Part shown: in pieces, positions 39,637-47,716 of the stretch | Numbering within the stretch: position 1 is the stretch's first letter | Layout of the letters: each line of letters starts with the position of its first letter | Source: JBFXDI01 sp050181295 | Lineage (GTDB): Bacteria > Pseudomonadota > Alphaproteobacteria > Rhizobiales > Aestuariivirgaceae | Assembly: GCA_050181295.1 (NCBI GenBank) | Contig: JBFXDI010000014.1 | Span: 1-47,970 of the forward strand | Direction: 5' to 3' | DNA length: 47,970 nt | Position numbers and translations under genes: made by a program | Notes under the pieces: model-generated | What the model was told of the DNA's origin: nothing | Seen by the model: only the letters and a program-made list of their open reading frames with translations | Databases searched by the model: none

Positions 39637-40440
39637 ATGGCGCTCGACGCCGAGGAACTCGAACGCTACGCCCGACATATCCTCCTGCGCGAGGTGGGCG
39701 GGCCCGGCCAGCAGAAGCTCAAAGCCTCGCGCGTGCTGGTCGTGGGCGCCGGCGGCCTCGGCTCGCCGCTTCTCCTCTATCTCGCGGCGGCGGGCGTCGG
39801 CACGCTCGGCATCGTCGATGACGACGTGGTGGCGCTCTCCAACCTGCAGCGCCAGATCGTGCATGCGACCAGCCGCGTCGGCGAGCCGAAGACGCTGAGC
39901 GCCGCCGTCACGCTGCACGACATCAATCCGCTCGTGACGCTGGAGCCGCACCAGGTGCGCCTCGATGCCGGCAATGCGCTCGACATCATCGCGCGCTACG
40001 ACCTCGTGGCCGACGGCTCCGACCGGATCGACACCCGCTATCTCGTGAGCGACGCCTGCTTCCTGGCGGGCAAGACCCTGGTGAGCGCCGCGGTCGGGCA
40101 GTTCGACGGGCAGATATCGACTTTCAGGCCGCGTGGGGAGGCGCCCGACGGCAATCCCTGGCCCACTTACCGCTGCCTCTATCCGGAAGCGCCGCCCCCC
40201 GGCGCCATCCCGACCTGCGAGGAGGCGGGCATCCTCGGCGCCCTCACCGGCGTGGTCGGCTCCCTGCAGGCGATCGAGGTCTTGAAGGAGCTGCTCGGCA
40301 TCGGCGACAGCCTCGCGGGCAAGCTCCTCATGTATGACGCGCTGTCGGCCCGCACCTATGTGACGAAGCTCACCTGGGACCCGGAGAACCCGCTCAACGG
40401 CCGCAACCCGACGATCCGCGACCTGAGCCACCTAAGCTAG
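39637..40440 (+). CDS. moeB: MoeB/ThiF-type adenylyltransferase without zinc cysteines
   Basis: 267 residues, 3 bp after dut. The ATP-binding GAGGLGSP (37-44), VDDDVVALSNLQRQIVH and DGSDRIDTRYLVSDAC match MoeB/ThiF, which adenylate the C-terminal Gly-Gly of MoaD or ThiS. Of the two CxxC zinc pairs in E. coli MoeB, the first reads TYRC (only Cys180 left) and the second reads NPLN instead of CPLC. A Cys194 lies in PTCEEAG. The protein should fold but seems zinc-free. It may serve molybdopterin, thiamine or tRNA thiolation. The symbol is by family, not proof. Confidence 0.85.
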   Translation: MALDAEELERYARHILLREVGGPGQQKLKASRVLVVGAGGLGSPLLLYLAAAGVGTLGIVDDDVVALSNLQRQIVHATSRVGEPKTLSAAVTLHDINPLVTLEPHQVRLDAGNALDIIARYDLVADGSDRIDTRYLVSDACFLAGKTLVSAAVGQFDGQISTFRPRGEAPDGNPWPTYRCLYPEAPPPGAIPTCEEAGILGALTGVVGSLQAIEVLKELLGIGDSLAGKLLMYDALSARTYVTKLTWDPENPLNGRNPTIRDLSHLS

Positions 40441-40446
40441 ACGCTC

Positions 40447-40522
40447 GTCATGCCAGCGAAGGCTGGCATCCAATGGAGCGAATGATGAAGGCCCTATTGG
40501 ACCCAGCTTGCGCTGGGGTGAC
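40447..40522. repeat. Composite GTCAT...GTGAC repeat
   Basis: GTCATGCCAGC-gaag-GCTGGCATCC and ACCCAGCTTGCGCTGGGGTGAC form two hairpins. The inner CCAAT and ATTGG also pair. It matches the element at 3992-4069 and lies between the convergent moeB and SnoaL-like genes. Confidence 0.78.
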
Positions 40523-40531
40523 GGACTGACA

Positions 40532-40900
40532 TCACCCCGCCTTGAGCGGCGAGGTGTCGAAATATTCCGAAAGCCTCGTCACCTTGCCGCCCTTCATCTC
40601 CAGCACCAGCGCGAAGGGAAAGTCGAAGCGCGCGCCGGTCGAAGCCAGCTCGGAAAGGAACTCCCCCTCCGCGAAGGCCATGTCGCCAGACTCGAGGAGC
40701 GTTCGTAAGGGAATGTGGCAGTTGCGGACGGCGGCGATGCCGCCGGCGCAGGCCTCGCGGACATCGGCCGGCCCGATGCGGCGCCGCGGCTGCAGGGGAT
40801 CGTCGAAAATCCCGTCGGAAGCGAAAAGCGACGCGATCGCGTCCGGGTCCGCTTCCTCCCAGCCGCGCAGGATGGCGCGCACGGCTTGCGACGGCGTCAT
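40532..40900 (-). CDS. SnoaL / limonene-epoxide-hydrolase-like NTF2-fold protein
   Basis: 122 residues from the ATG at 40900, directly after a strong GGGAGG site. The NTF2-like pattern is clear: AILRGWEEADPDAIASLFASDGIFDDP at the start, a central RIGPADVREAC helix and strands FDFPFALVLEMKGGKVTRLSEYFD. Such cone-shaped folds include cyclases, epoxide hydrolases and isomerases. Catalytic residues of limonene-epoxide hydrolase cannot be assigned with confidence. The 195-bp gap upstream holds a TGACGC array (41033-41084). Confidence 0.72.
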   Translation of the reverse strand: MTPSQAVRAILRGWEEADPDAIASLFASDGIFDDPLQPRRRIGPADVREACAGGIAAVRNCHIPLRTLLESGDMAFAEGEFLSELASTGARFDFPFALVLEMKGGKVTRLSEYFDTSPLKAG

Positions 40901-41032
40901 GGCAGCCTCCCTCAATGCCGGGACAATGGAACACATCGGCTGTCTTGCTCGAAACGGACGATGCGGCATTGACCGGTGCCCGCGATGATAGGAGGGCGCC
41001 GGAGGGGCGCAATTTCGCGACATTGCCGAGCG

Positions 41033-41084
41033 TGACGCGACCTGACGCGGCTTGGCGTCAGTTCGAGAAAGCCACGCCTGACGC
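41033..41084. promoter_or_regulatory. Iterated TGACGC array, probable operator
   Basis: TGACGC occurs at 41033, 41043 and 41079, and its inverse GCGTCA at 41055. The central pair is a 20-bp palindrome, CTGACGC-N6-GCGTCAG (41042-41061). The first two copies are one helical turn apart. It lies just past the XRE regulator stop and upstream of the SnoaL-like gene, where a repressor or activator site is expected. The bound protein is unknown. Confidence 0.5.
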
Positions 41085-41095
41085 CAGCAAAATCG

Positions 41096-41929
41096 CTAGT
41101 AGCCCGGCGCCAGCAGGATCTGGTCGGAGAGGTCGCTGATATGGCCGATCCGGCTGCGGATCTCCTCGGGGATTTCCTCGCTGTCCATCGGATAGAGGTG
41201 GCTTTTGGCGAGCTCGGCCTTGAGGTCGGCGTCCTCGCCCAGATACTCATAGACGACGCGCGAGGCGAAGGGCTGCCGGTTGCCGCCGCTGGCGATCGTG
41301 AGGATGATGCCGGTGAGATAGTGCCGCTGCTTGCGGTGTGACGGGTAGAGGATGGTGAGCGCGACGAGATCGCTGGAGGCGGCCTCGTATTCGAGCAGGT
41401 AGATGCGGTCGACGACGTAGAAGGCCGCGCCCTTGAACTTCTGGACGACCTTGGCGCGCCTGGCGCCGGACGTGATTTCCAGCCGCTCGATGCTCTTGGT
41501 GAGGATATTCTGGCCTTCCTGCCTGAGGACGGTCAGCGAGCGCACGATATGGCTCGACCAGACCGGCGTGCAGAAATAGACGCCGTAGAGCCCGCAATAG
41601 GGTCGCATCAACTCAAGCGAGCGCTTCGAATCGATCGAGAGTTGGGCCAGCAGCTGCGGAAGGAGCGACGCCAGGCCGACGATCCGCTCCTTGTCCGGAA
41701 CGACGGTCCGCCGGAACTCCTCCGGCGGAAGCGTGATCTCGTACTCGTCCACGCCGAAGAAGGTCGTGATGCGCCGGAGGTTGGCGAGGGAGGGCGCGGA
41801 GGTTCCGCTCAGGTACTTGTTGAACTGCTGCCGGTTGATGCCGAGGCGTCGGCACACCTCGGCCACCGAGCCGTAGCGGGCGCAGAGATTCCGCAGGTTG
41901 CTGGCAAGGTTCTGGTTGTCGCGCTGCAT
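41096..41929 (-). CDS. XRE-type helix-turn-helix regulator with large C-terminal domain
   Basis: 277 residues. The N-terminal HTH_3 domain (about 9-62) reads NLRNLCARYGSVAEVCRRLG, then INRQQFNKYLSGTSAPSLANL. The remaining 215 residues (LPQLLAQLSIDSKRSLELM, then SHIVRSLTVLRQEGQNI) match no ligand domain I recognise. They have no clear membrane segment or enzyme motif. It is divergent from the DmdA-like gene with a 262-bp shared region, so it is the natural regulator of that operon. Relatives of this layout occur beside amine and opine catabolic genes, which is inference only. Confidence 0.82.
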   Translation of the reverse strand: MQRDNQNLASNLRNLCARYGSVAEVCRRLGINRQQFNKYLSGTSAPSLANLRRITTFFGVDEYEITLPPEEFRRTVVPDKERIVGLASLLPQLLAQLSIDSKRSLELMRPYCGLYGVYFCTPVWSSHIVRSLTVLRQEGQNILTKSIERLEITSGARRAKVVQKFKGAAFYVVDRIYLLEYEAASSDLVALTILYPSHRKQRHYLTGIILTIASGGNRQPFASRVVYEYLGEDADLKAELAKSHLYPMDSEEIPEEIRSRIGHISDLSDQILLAPGY

Positions 41930-42082
41930 GTTTGCGGGAACCTGCCGGGCCTGGGTTTATGGAGAGGGCGGGTCATGGCCCGCGCGGGGCGAGAGTAGAA
42001 CATGTCCCGGAAAGCTGTCTCTCAATTTTCGTTCCGCGCGCATCAAACTTCCTTGCTTCTCAGGCGAAGCCAGGCGTGCGCG

Positions 42083-42112
42083 TTGACATTCGACGCTCGC
42101 GGATGGTAGCGT
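42083..42112 (+). promoter_or_regulatory. Candidate sigma-70 promoter of the DmdA-like operon
   Basis: TTGACA (42083-42088) is a perfect -35. After 18 bp comes TAGCGT, a weak -10 typical of alphaproteobacterial promoters. A short hairpin (GCCCC-cgac-GGGGC, 42136-42149) with a TTT tail follows in the leader. The pattern is suggestive, not proven. Confidence 0.5.
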
Positions 42113-42191
42113 CCGCCCGCTCGAGACGGACGAATGCCCCCGACGGGGCTTTGCGGCGATTGACCTCCCTTTTGTGAAAGGCAGGACGATC

Positions 42192-43331
42192 GTGCTCTTG
42201 AGCGTACTCGACCAATCCCTCGAAAAATCGCCCTTCTTCGACGGCGCCCACAAGGCCGGCGCCAAGGCCTATATCGTCCTCAACCACATGTTCATGCCGT
42301 ATCGCTACGGCGATCCGGTGGAGGAGTACTGGGCGCTCGTCAACGACGTCACGCTCTGGGACGTGGCGGCGGAGCGCCAGGTCGAGATCAGCGGACCGGA
42401 CGCGACCCGCTTCATCGACATCCTCGTGCCGCGCAACATGGACACCTGCGGCGTCGGCCAGTGCCGCTACGTGGTCATCACGGACCAGGACGGCCACATC
42501 GTCAACGATCCCGTCCTGAACCGCCTGGGCGAGAACCGTTACTGGCTGTCGGCCGCCGACAGCGACCTTCTGCTCTGGGCCAAAGGCGTGGCGGCTTATG
42601 CCGGCATGGACGTCTCCCTCACGCAACCGGACGTGGCGCCGGTGCAGGTGCAGGGCGGCAAGTCGCGCGAGGTCATGGCGAGCCTCTTCGGCGACGTCGC
42701 GCGCGAGCTCCGCTACTACCGCCTCGCCGAGACCGAGCTCGACGGCATGCCGGTCGTCATTACCCGCACCGGCTGGAGCGGCGACCTGGGCTACGAAATC
42801 TATCTTTGCGACAGGAGCCGCGCGGATGAGCTCTGGGACCGTGTCATGGAGGCCGGCAAGCCGTTCAACATCCGCGCCACCGGGCCGAACACGATCCGGC
42901 GCGTGGAGGCCGGGATCGTCGCCATGCGCTCCGATTTCCCGGCCGACGCGACGCCCTATCACCTCGGCATGGAGCGCCTTGTCGATCTCGGGAAAAAGGC
43001 GGAGTTCATTGGCAAGCGGGCGCTTGCCCGCATCGCGAAGGAAGGCGTGCCCTGGAAGCTCGTCGGCATCGCCTTCGATCCGGAGGCGCTTGCGGGCGAG
43101 GCCGCAGCCTTCGGCCGGCGTCCGATCCTGCGCAACGGCAAGAAGATTGGCGACACGACCGTCGTCGTCTATTCGCCGCGCGTCCAGTCGGCCATCGGCT
43201 ATGCCCGCATCGATGCGCGCCATTCCGCGCTCGGCACCGAGCTCGAGATCGACGGTCCCGCCGGCCGCCGCACGGCCAGGGTCATGGAGACGCCTTTCTA
43301 CGACGCCCGCAAGCAGATCGCGCGCCAGTAG
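42192..43331 (+). CDS. GcvT-family methyltransferase, DmdA-like
   Basis: 379 residues from the GTG at 42192, preceded by AGGAC 5 bp away; a GTG at 42174 is the other option. The aminomethyltransferase fold is evident from WDVAAERQVEISGPDATRF, VGQCRYVVITDQDGHIVNDP, VQGGKSREVMASLFG and ITRTGWSGDLGYEIYL. The first two blocks resemble the DMSP demethylase DmdA (ERQVEI-x-GPDA and VGQC-x-YV) more than GcvT. DmdA passes a methyl group to tetrahydrofolate. The actual methyl donor here is unknown: DMSP is marine, so a betaine, sarcosine-like or other onium compound is equally possible. First gene of an operon with the next two. Confidence 0.82.
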   Translation: MLLSVLDQSLEKSPFFDGAHKAGAKAYIVLNHMFMPYRYGDPVEEYWALVNDVTLWDVAAERQVEISGPDATRFIDILVPRNMDTCGVGQCRYVVITDQDGHIVNDPVLNRLGENRYWLSAADSDLLLWAKGVAAYAGMDVSLTQPDVAPVQVQGGKSREVMASLFGDVARELRYYRLAETELDGMPVVITRTGWSGDLGYEIYLCDRSRADELWDRVMEAGKPFNIRATGPNTIRRVEAGIVAMRSDFPADATPYHLGMERLVDLGKKAEFIGKRALARIAKEGVPWKLVGIAFDPEALAGEAAAFGRRPILRNGKKIGDTTVVVYSPRVQSAIGYARIDARHSALGTELEIDGPAGRRTARVMETPFYDARKQIARQ

Positions 43332-43333
43332 CC

Positions 43334-44353
43334 ATGCAAGCCCGGGATTCCGCACCCATGCGTTCCGTCGAGTTCACGTTCCTGGACCAGGCCGAGGTCG
43401 CAAGCCTCATTCCCGACTTCGGCGAGGTCATGCGTGTGGTCGAGGAGGGCCTGCGCGCCCATGGCCGCAAGGACGTGGTCCTGCCGCCCAAGTCGCACAT
43501 CCTGCTCGATGACCGCTACAACGGTCATTTCAACGTGCTGACCGGCTATGTCGGACCGATCGACACGGCGGGCGTCAAGGTCATCGGCGACTATGTCGAC
43601 AACATCGATCACGACCTCCCTTCCGAGGTCGCGATGCTCACGCTCTACGACCCCCGCACCGGCGTTCCGCGCTGCGTGATGGACGCAACCAGCCTCACCT
43701 GGCTCCGGACCGGTGCAGTCACCGGCATCGGCGCCCGGCATCTTGCCCGGAAGAATTCCCGCATCCTTGCTCATGTCGGCGCGCGTGGCACGGCCTTCGC
43801 CAACATCAAGGCCATCGCCAGCGCGCGTCCGATCGACGAGGTCAGGATCACCAGCAAGCGGCCCGAGACGCGCGAGGCGCTGGCGCGCCAGGTCGAGGAG
43901 GAGCTCGGCATCGACGCGGTCCCGCTCTCCGACATCGCAGACACGGTGCTCGACGCCGACATCGTGGTCGAGGCCACCCGGCTCGAGAAGCCGCAGGTGC
44001 TCGTCCGCGACGACATGATGAAGCCCGGCTCGCTGCTCATCACCTATGGCTGGGTGATGGCCGTCGACCCGGCGCTCCCGCTCAACGCCGACAAGCTCGT
44101 GGTGGACGACTGGCGACAGTGCTGCGAGGGCGGGACATTCCATCCGCTCATCCGTGACGGGAAGCTCACGCGCGAGCATCTCCACGCCGAGATCGGTGAG
44201 ATCGTGGACGGAGCGCGGCCCGGACGCGAGAACGATCAGGAAAGGATCGTGTTCTGGCACCGGGGGTTCGCGGTCAGCGACATCGTCCTCGGCCAGCACA
44301 TTCTTGAACAGGCGGATGCCCGGAAGCTCGGCCGCCGCCTGAAGCTCTGGTGA
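43334..44353 (+). CDS. Ornithine cyclodeaminase / mu-crystallin family protein
   Basis: 339 residues, starting 2 bp after the methyltransferase gene; an in-frame ATG eight codons later is also possible. The family features are the LPPKSHILLDDRYNGHFNVL substrate loop, LPSEVAMLTLYDPRTGVPRC, VTGIGARHLARKNSRILAHV with a Rossmann-like loop, and ADIVVEATRLEKPQVLV. Members either cyclise ornithine to proline or act as NAD(P)H imine reductases/alanine dehydrogenases. Next to a DmdA-like enzyme it may reduce or oxidise an amino-acid-derived intermediate. Confidence 0.85.
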   Translation: MQARDSAPMRSVEFTFLDQAEVASLIPDFGEVMRVVEEGLRAHGRKDVVLPPKSHILLDDRYNGHFNVLTGYVGPIDTAGVKVIGDYVDNIDHDLPSEVAMLTLYDPRTGVPRCVMDATSLTWLRTGAVTGIGARHLARKNSRILAHVGARGTAFANIKAIASARPIDEVRITSKRPETREALARQVEEELGIDAVPLSDIADTVLDADIVVEATRLEKPQVLVRDDMMKPGSLLITYGWVMAVDPALPLNADKLVVDDWRQCCEGGTFHPLIRDGKLTREHLHAEIGEIVDGARPGRENDQERIVFWHRGFAVSDIVLGQHILEQADARKLGRRLKLW

Positions 44354-44430
44354 TGCCCGCGACGGTTCCAGCCGTCTGACGTGCCTGCAAACCCTTGGCG
44401 TTCACGAGAATCAGAACGGGAAGACGACCG

Positions 44431-46038
44431 ATGCACACCGATGACGATCGCAAGATAGGATGGTTGACCTCCGAGCTCGGCAAGGGCCGGATGGGTCGGC
44501 GCGAGTTCATGGGCCGCATGGCCGCTCTGGGGGTGACGACCGCGCTCGCCTCGAGCCTCGCCGGCCGCGCCCTGGCGCAGGAGACCTCCAAGAAGGGCGG
44601 GCACATGCGTTTCGGAATGGCGCATGGCGAGACGGCCGACACGCTCGACCCCGGGCAGGTGAACAACGGCTACACGACCGTCGTCGCCTACGCGATCACC
44701 AACATGCTCACCGAGGAGGACGCCGACGGCAAGATCCAGCCCAAGCTCGCCGAGAGCTGGGAGGCCTCGGACGCCGCCAAGAAATGGACCTTCAAGCTCC
44801 GCAAGGGCGTGCAGTTCCACGACGGCCGCGCCTTGAGCGCCAAGGACGTCGTCGCCTCCATCAACCATCACCGCGGCAAGGATTCCAAATCCTCGGTGAA
44901 GCCGATCGTCGATCCCATGCAGTCGGTCGACGCCGATGGCGACGACACGGTGGTCGTCACGCTCGAAAGCGGGGATGCGGACATCCCGGCCAAGCTCTCG
45001 AACTTCAGCTTCGGCATCTATCCCGCCAACGAGGATGGAACTCTCAACTGGCAGAAGGGGATCGGCACCGGCGCCTACCGCCTGAAGGCGTTTCAGCCGG
45101 GCGGCAAGACCACCTTCGAGCGCAATCCCAACTACTGGCAGGCGGACCGCGCCTTCTTCGACAGCGGCGAGCTGATCGCCATCCTCGATCCGGCGGCGCG
45201 TCAGAACGCGCTCATCACCAAGGAGGTGGACGCCATCGACCGCATCGACCTCAAGACGGCCGATCGGCTGGCGAAGACACCAGGCATCGTGATGGAGGAG
45301 GTGCAGGGCAAGCTCCATTACACCTTCCCGATGCGCACTGACACCGCGCCCTTCACCGATCGCAACGTGCGCCTCGCACTTAAATACGCGATCGACCGCG
45401 AGGCTTTCCTCAAGGCCATCCTGTTCGGCCATGGCATGCTCGGGAACGATCATCCGATCACGCCGGCCTACCGCTTCTTCGCCTCCGACATCGAGCAGCG
45501 GGTCTACGATCCCGACAAGGCGAAGCACCACCTGAAGCAAGCCGGCATGGAGGCGCTGGCCCTCGACCTCAGCGCCTCGGGCGCGGCCTTCCAGGGCGCC
45601 GTCGATGCGGCCCTCCTCTACAAGGAGAATGCCGCCAAGGCCGGCATCAACATCAATGTCGTGCGTGAGCCGAACGACGGCTACTGGTCGAATGTCTGGC
45701 GCAAGAAGTCGTGGTGCACGTCCTACTGGTTCGGCACGCCCACGGCCGACGGCATCTTCACGCAGGCCTATGCGGGCGGCGCCGGCTGGAACGACACCTA
45801 CTGGAACGACGAGAAGTTCAACAAGCTCATGGTCGAGGCGCGGGGCGAGCTCGACGATGCCAAGCGCACCGCCATGTACCGCGAGATGCAGCTTCTCCTC
45901 CGGGACGAGGGCGGCGCCGTCATTCCCGCCTTCGCGAACGATGTCTTCGCCACCCGAGACAATGTGCGGCACGGCAAGCTCGCCTCCAACTACGAGGTCG
46001 ACGGCCGCATGTTCTTCGATCGCTGGTGGTTCGCCTAA
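44431..46038 (+). CDS. Tat-type peptide/dipeptide-binding protein (SBP_bac_5 family)
   Basis: 535 residues from the ATG at 44431. The leader has twin arginines (GRREFMGRMAALGVTTALAS, RR at 23-24) and a likely cut near ALA at residue 49, so Tat export is probable. The family blocks follow: RFGMAHGETADTLDPGQVNN, WEASDAAKKWTFKLRKGVQF, HDGRALSAKDVVASI and NPNYWQADRAFF. It should bind a peptide or a small amine in the periplasm. No permease or ATPase gene accompanies it, so it may borrow another importer or its partners may be elsewhere. A terminator follows at 46083. Confidence 0.87.
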   Translation: MHTDDDRKIGWLTSELGKGRMGRREFMGRMAALGVTTALASSLAGRALAQETSKKGGHMRFGMAHGETADTLDPGQVNNGYTTVVAYAITNMLTEEDADGKIQPKLAESWEASDAAKKWTFKLRKGVQFHDGRALSAKDVVASINHHRGKDSKSSVKPIVDPMQSVDADGDDTVVVTLESGDADIPAKLSNFSFGIYPANEDGTLNWQKGIGTGAYRLKAFQPGGKTTFERNPNYWQADRAFFDSGELIAILDPAARQNALITKEVDAIDRIDLKTADRLAKTPGIVMEEVQGKLHYTFPMRTDTAPFTDRNVRLALKYAIDREAFLKAILFGHGMLGNDHPITPAYRFFASDIEQRVYDPDKAKHHLKQAGMEALALDLSASGAAFQGAVDAALLYKENAAKAGININVVREPNDGYWSNVWRKKSWCTSYWFGTPTADGIFTQAYAGGAGWNDTYWNDEKFNKLMVEARGELDDAKRTAMYREMQLLLRDEGGAVIPAFANDVFATRDNVRHGKLASNYEVDGRMFFDRWWFA

Positions 46039-46082
46039 GTTTCAGCCGCGGCGCCTTCCGGCCCCCCAGCTCGCGGCCGTGT

Positions 46083-46112
46083 GGCGGAGAGCGAAAGCTC
46101 TCCGCCTTCGTT
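46083..46112 (+). terminator. Rho-independent terminator after the binding-protein gene
   Basis: GGCGGAGAGC-gaaa-GCTCTCCGCC is a 10-bp perfect stem with a GNRA tetraloop, followed by TTCGTTTTC. It ends the plus-strand operon 45 bp after the stop. Confidence 0.88.
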
Positions 46113-46163
46113 TTCGACAGGTGCGTGCCTGGCCCTGGTGGACGGTTGCAGGCGCGACCACAA

Positions 46164-46943
46164 CTAGGCGGCGGTATAGCCGCCGTCGACCACCAGCACC
46201 GCGCCGGTGATGAAGGAGGCCGCGTCCGAGGCGAGGAAAACCGCCGGCGCCGCGATCTCGTCCACCTCTCCAACTCTGCGGAGCGGCGTCCGGTCGATGC
46301 CGGCGTCGAGCATGGAGCGATCCACTTTCGCCTCGTTGCCCTGCATGCGGTTGCTGGTCCAGCCCGGCGCCACGGCATTGACGCGGATTCCATGCGGGCC
46401 CCATTCAGCGGCAAGCGAGCGGACAAGCTGCTCCACGCCGCCCTTGGCCGCGCAATAGGCGGTGAGACCCTCGAACGCCACGCGCGCGGCTGTCGAGGAG
46501 GTGACGACGATCGCGCCTCCCGTCCCAGCCTTCACCATGTGCCGGCCTGCCGCCAGCGCGGTGTTGAAGACGCCGGTGAGGTCGATGGCAAGCGTGCGGT
46601 CCCAGGCTTGCGCATCCGTCTCGAACGCCGATCCGGGAATGCTGATCCCGGCATTGCACATCATGATGTCGAGCCGGCCGAAACGATCGACCGCCCGCGC
46701 CACGAAGGCTTCGCACTCCTCTCGATTGATGACGTCGAGGCGGGAGCCCTCCACTGTTCCGCCCTCGCGCCGGATGAGCTCGGCGGCCTCCTCGCTTTCC
46801 TGCTCCGAGATCGAGCCCACGAGCACGTGCGCGCCATTCGCGGCCAGATGCCTCGCCATGGCGAGGCCGAGCCCCCTGCCGCCGCCGGTGACGGCGGCCA
46901 CGCGCCCCCTGAGATCGGGATGCACGGGCCTCGTCGCGCTCAT
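46164..46943 (-). CDS. SDR family NAD(P)-dependent oxidoreductase
   Basis: 259 residues. The cofactor loop is TGGGRGLGLAMARHL, followed by CNAGISIPGS, the catalytic Ser-Tyr-Lys in TSSTAARVAF and LTAYCAAKGG, and the tail FITGAVLVVDGGYTA. The ATG overlaps the stop of the upstream SDR gene by 4 bp (ATGA). Its substrate is unknown; with its neighbours it suggests stepwise oxidation of a small hydroxylated compound. Confidence 0.9.
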   Translation of the reverse strand: MSATRPVHPDLRGRVAAVTGGGRGLGLAMARHLAANGAHVLVGSISEQESEEAAELIRREGGTVEGSRLDVINREECEAFVARAVDRFGRLDIMMCNAGISIPGSAFETDAQAWDRTLAIDLTGVFNTALAAGRHMVKAGTGGAIVVTSSTAARVAFEGLTAYCAAKGGVEQLVRSLAAEWGPHGIRVNAVAPGWTSNRMQGNEAKVDRSMLDAGIDRTPLRRVGEVDEIAAPAVFLASDAASFITGAVLVVDGGYTAA

Positions 46944-47716
46944 ATCGCCGTCGTGCCGCCGTCCATGGAGACGATGCTCCCCGTGGCATAGGAGAAGGCG
47001 CCGGACGCCGTCCACGCGATGGCCCGCGCGACCTCGCCGACCGCCGCGAGACGGCCGAGCGGCACGCGCACGAGCGCCGTCCGCCGCGCTTCCGCAGCAT
47101 CGCCCGTCACGCCGAAGTCGGTCTCGGTCATCGGCGTCTCGATACCCCCCGGCGCGAAGCAGTTGACGCGGACGGTCGGAGCCAGTTCGGCCGCGAGCGC
47201 CTTGGTCATCAGCACCATGCCGCCCTTCGACGCGCAGTATGCGACCTGTCCCGCCATTCCGACGAGGCCGAGGCCCGAAGCGACGGTGAGGATCGATCCG
47301 CCGCCGTTCTCGCGCATGTGGAGGCCGGCCGCGCGGCAGACCCAGAAGGCGCCGGTGAGATTCGTGTCGATGTAGGCGTTCCAGGTTTCGTCATCGAGCC
47401 GCTCGAGCGGGCAGCGGTCGCCGATGCCTGCATTGGCGATGGCGATATCGAGCGGGCCGAAGGTGTCGATGGCCTTGGCGACCGCGGCATCGACATCGGC
47501 CGAGCGGCGGACATCGCCCGCCACACTCAGCGCCTTGCCGCCGGCGGCTTCGATCTCGCTGACGACAGCGTCCAGCCGATCGCGTGCGCGGCCCATGAGC
47601 GTCACCCTGGCGCCGAGGCCCGCGAGCAGACGCCCGAGCTCCGCGCCCACGCCCGACGAGCCGCCCGAGATCAGGACCGAGCGGCCGGCATATTCATTGG
47701 CAAGATCGGTGCTCAC
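46940..47716 (-). CDS. SDR family NAD(P)-dependent oxidoreductase
   Basis: 258 residues with a GTG start whose bases overlap the TGA of the gene upstream. Motifs are SGGSSGVGAELGRLL, IANAGIGDR, the active site in LTVASGLGL and VAYCASKGG, and the end YATGSIVSMDGGTTA. It is related to its downstream neighbour but only at family level, so the two are probably separate steps and not a recent duplication. The three minus-strand genes here overlap and must be co-translated. Confidence 0.9.
   Translation of the reverse strand: MSTDLANEYAGRSVLISGGSSGVGAELGRLLAGLGARVTLMGRARDRLDAVVSEIEAAGGKALSVAGDVRRSADVDAAVAKAIDTFGPLDIAIANAGIGDRCPLERLDDETWNAYIDTNLTGAFWVCRAAGLHMRENGGGSILTVASGLGLVGMAGQVAYCASKGGMVLMTKALAAELAPTVRVNCFAPGGIETPMTETDFGVTGDAAEARRTALVRVPLGRLAAVGEVARAIAWTASGAFSYATGSIVSMDGGTTAI

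Noticed and set aside
41930..42191. Glycine or guanidine riboswitch before the GcvT-family gene.
   Set aside because: The small hairpin lacks the conserved glycine-aptamer core and the ACGR loops of guanidine-II RNA.
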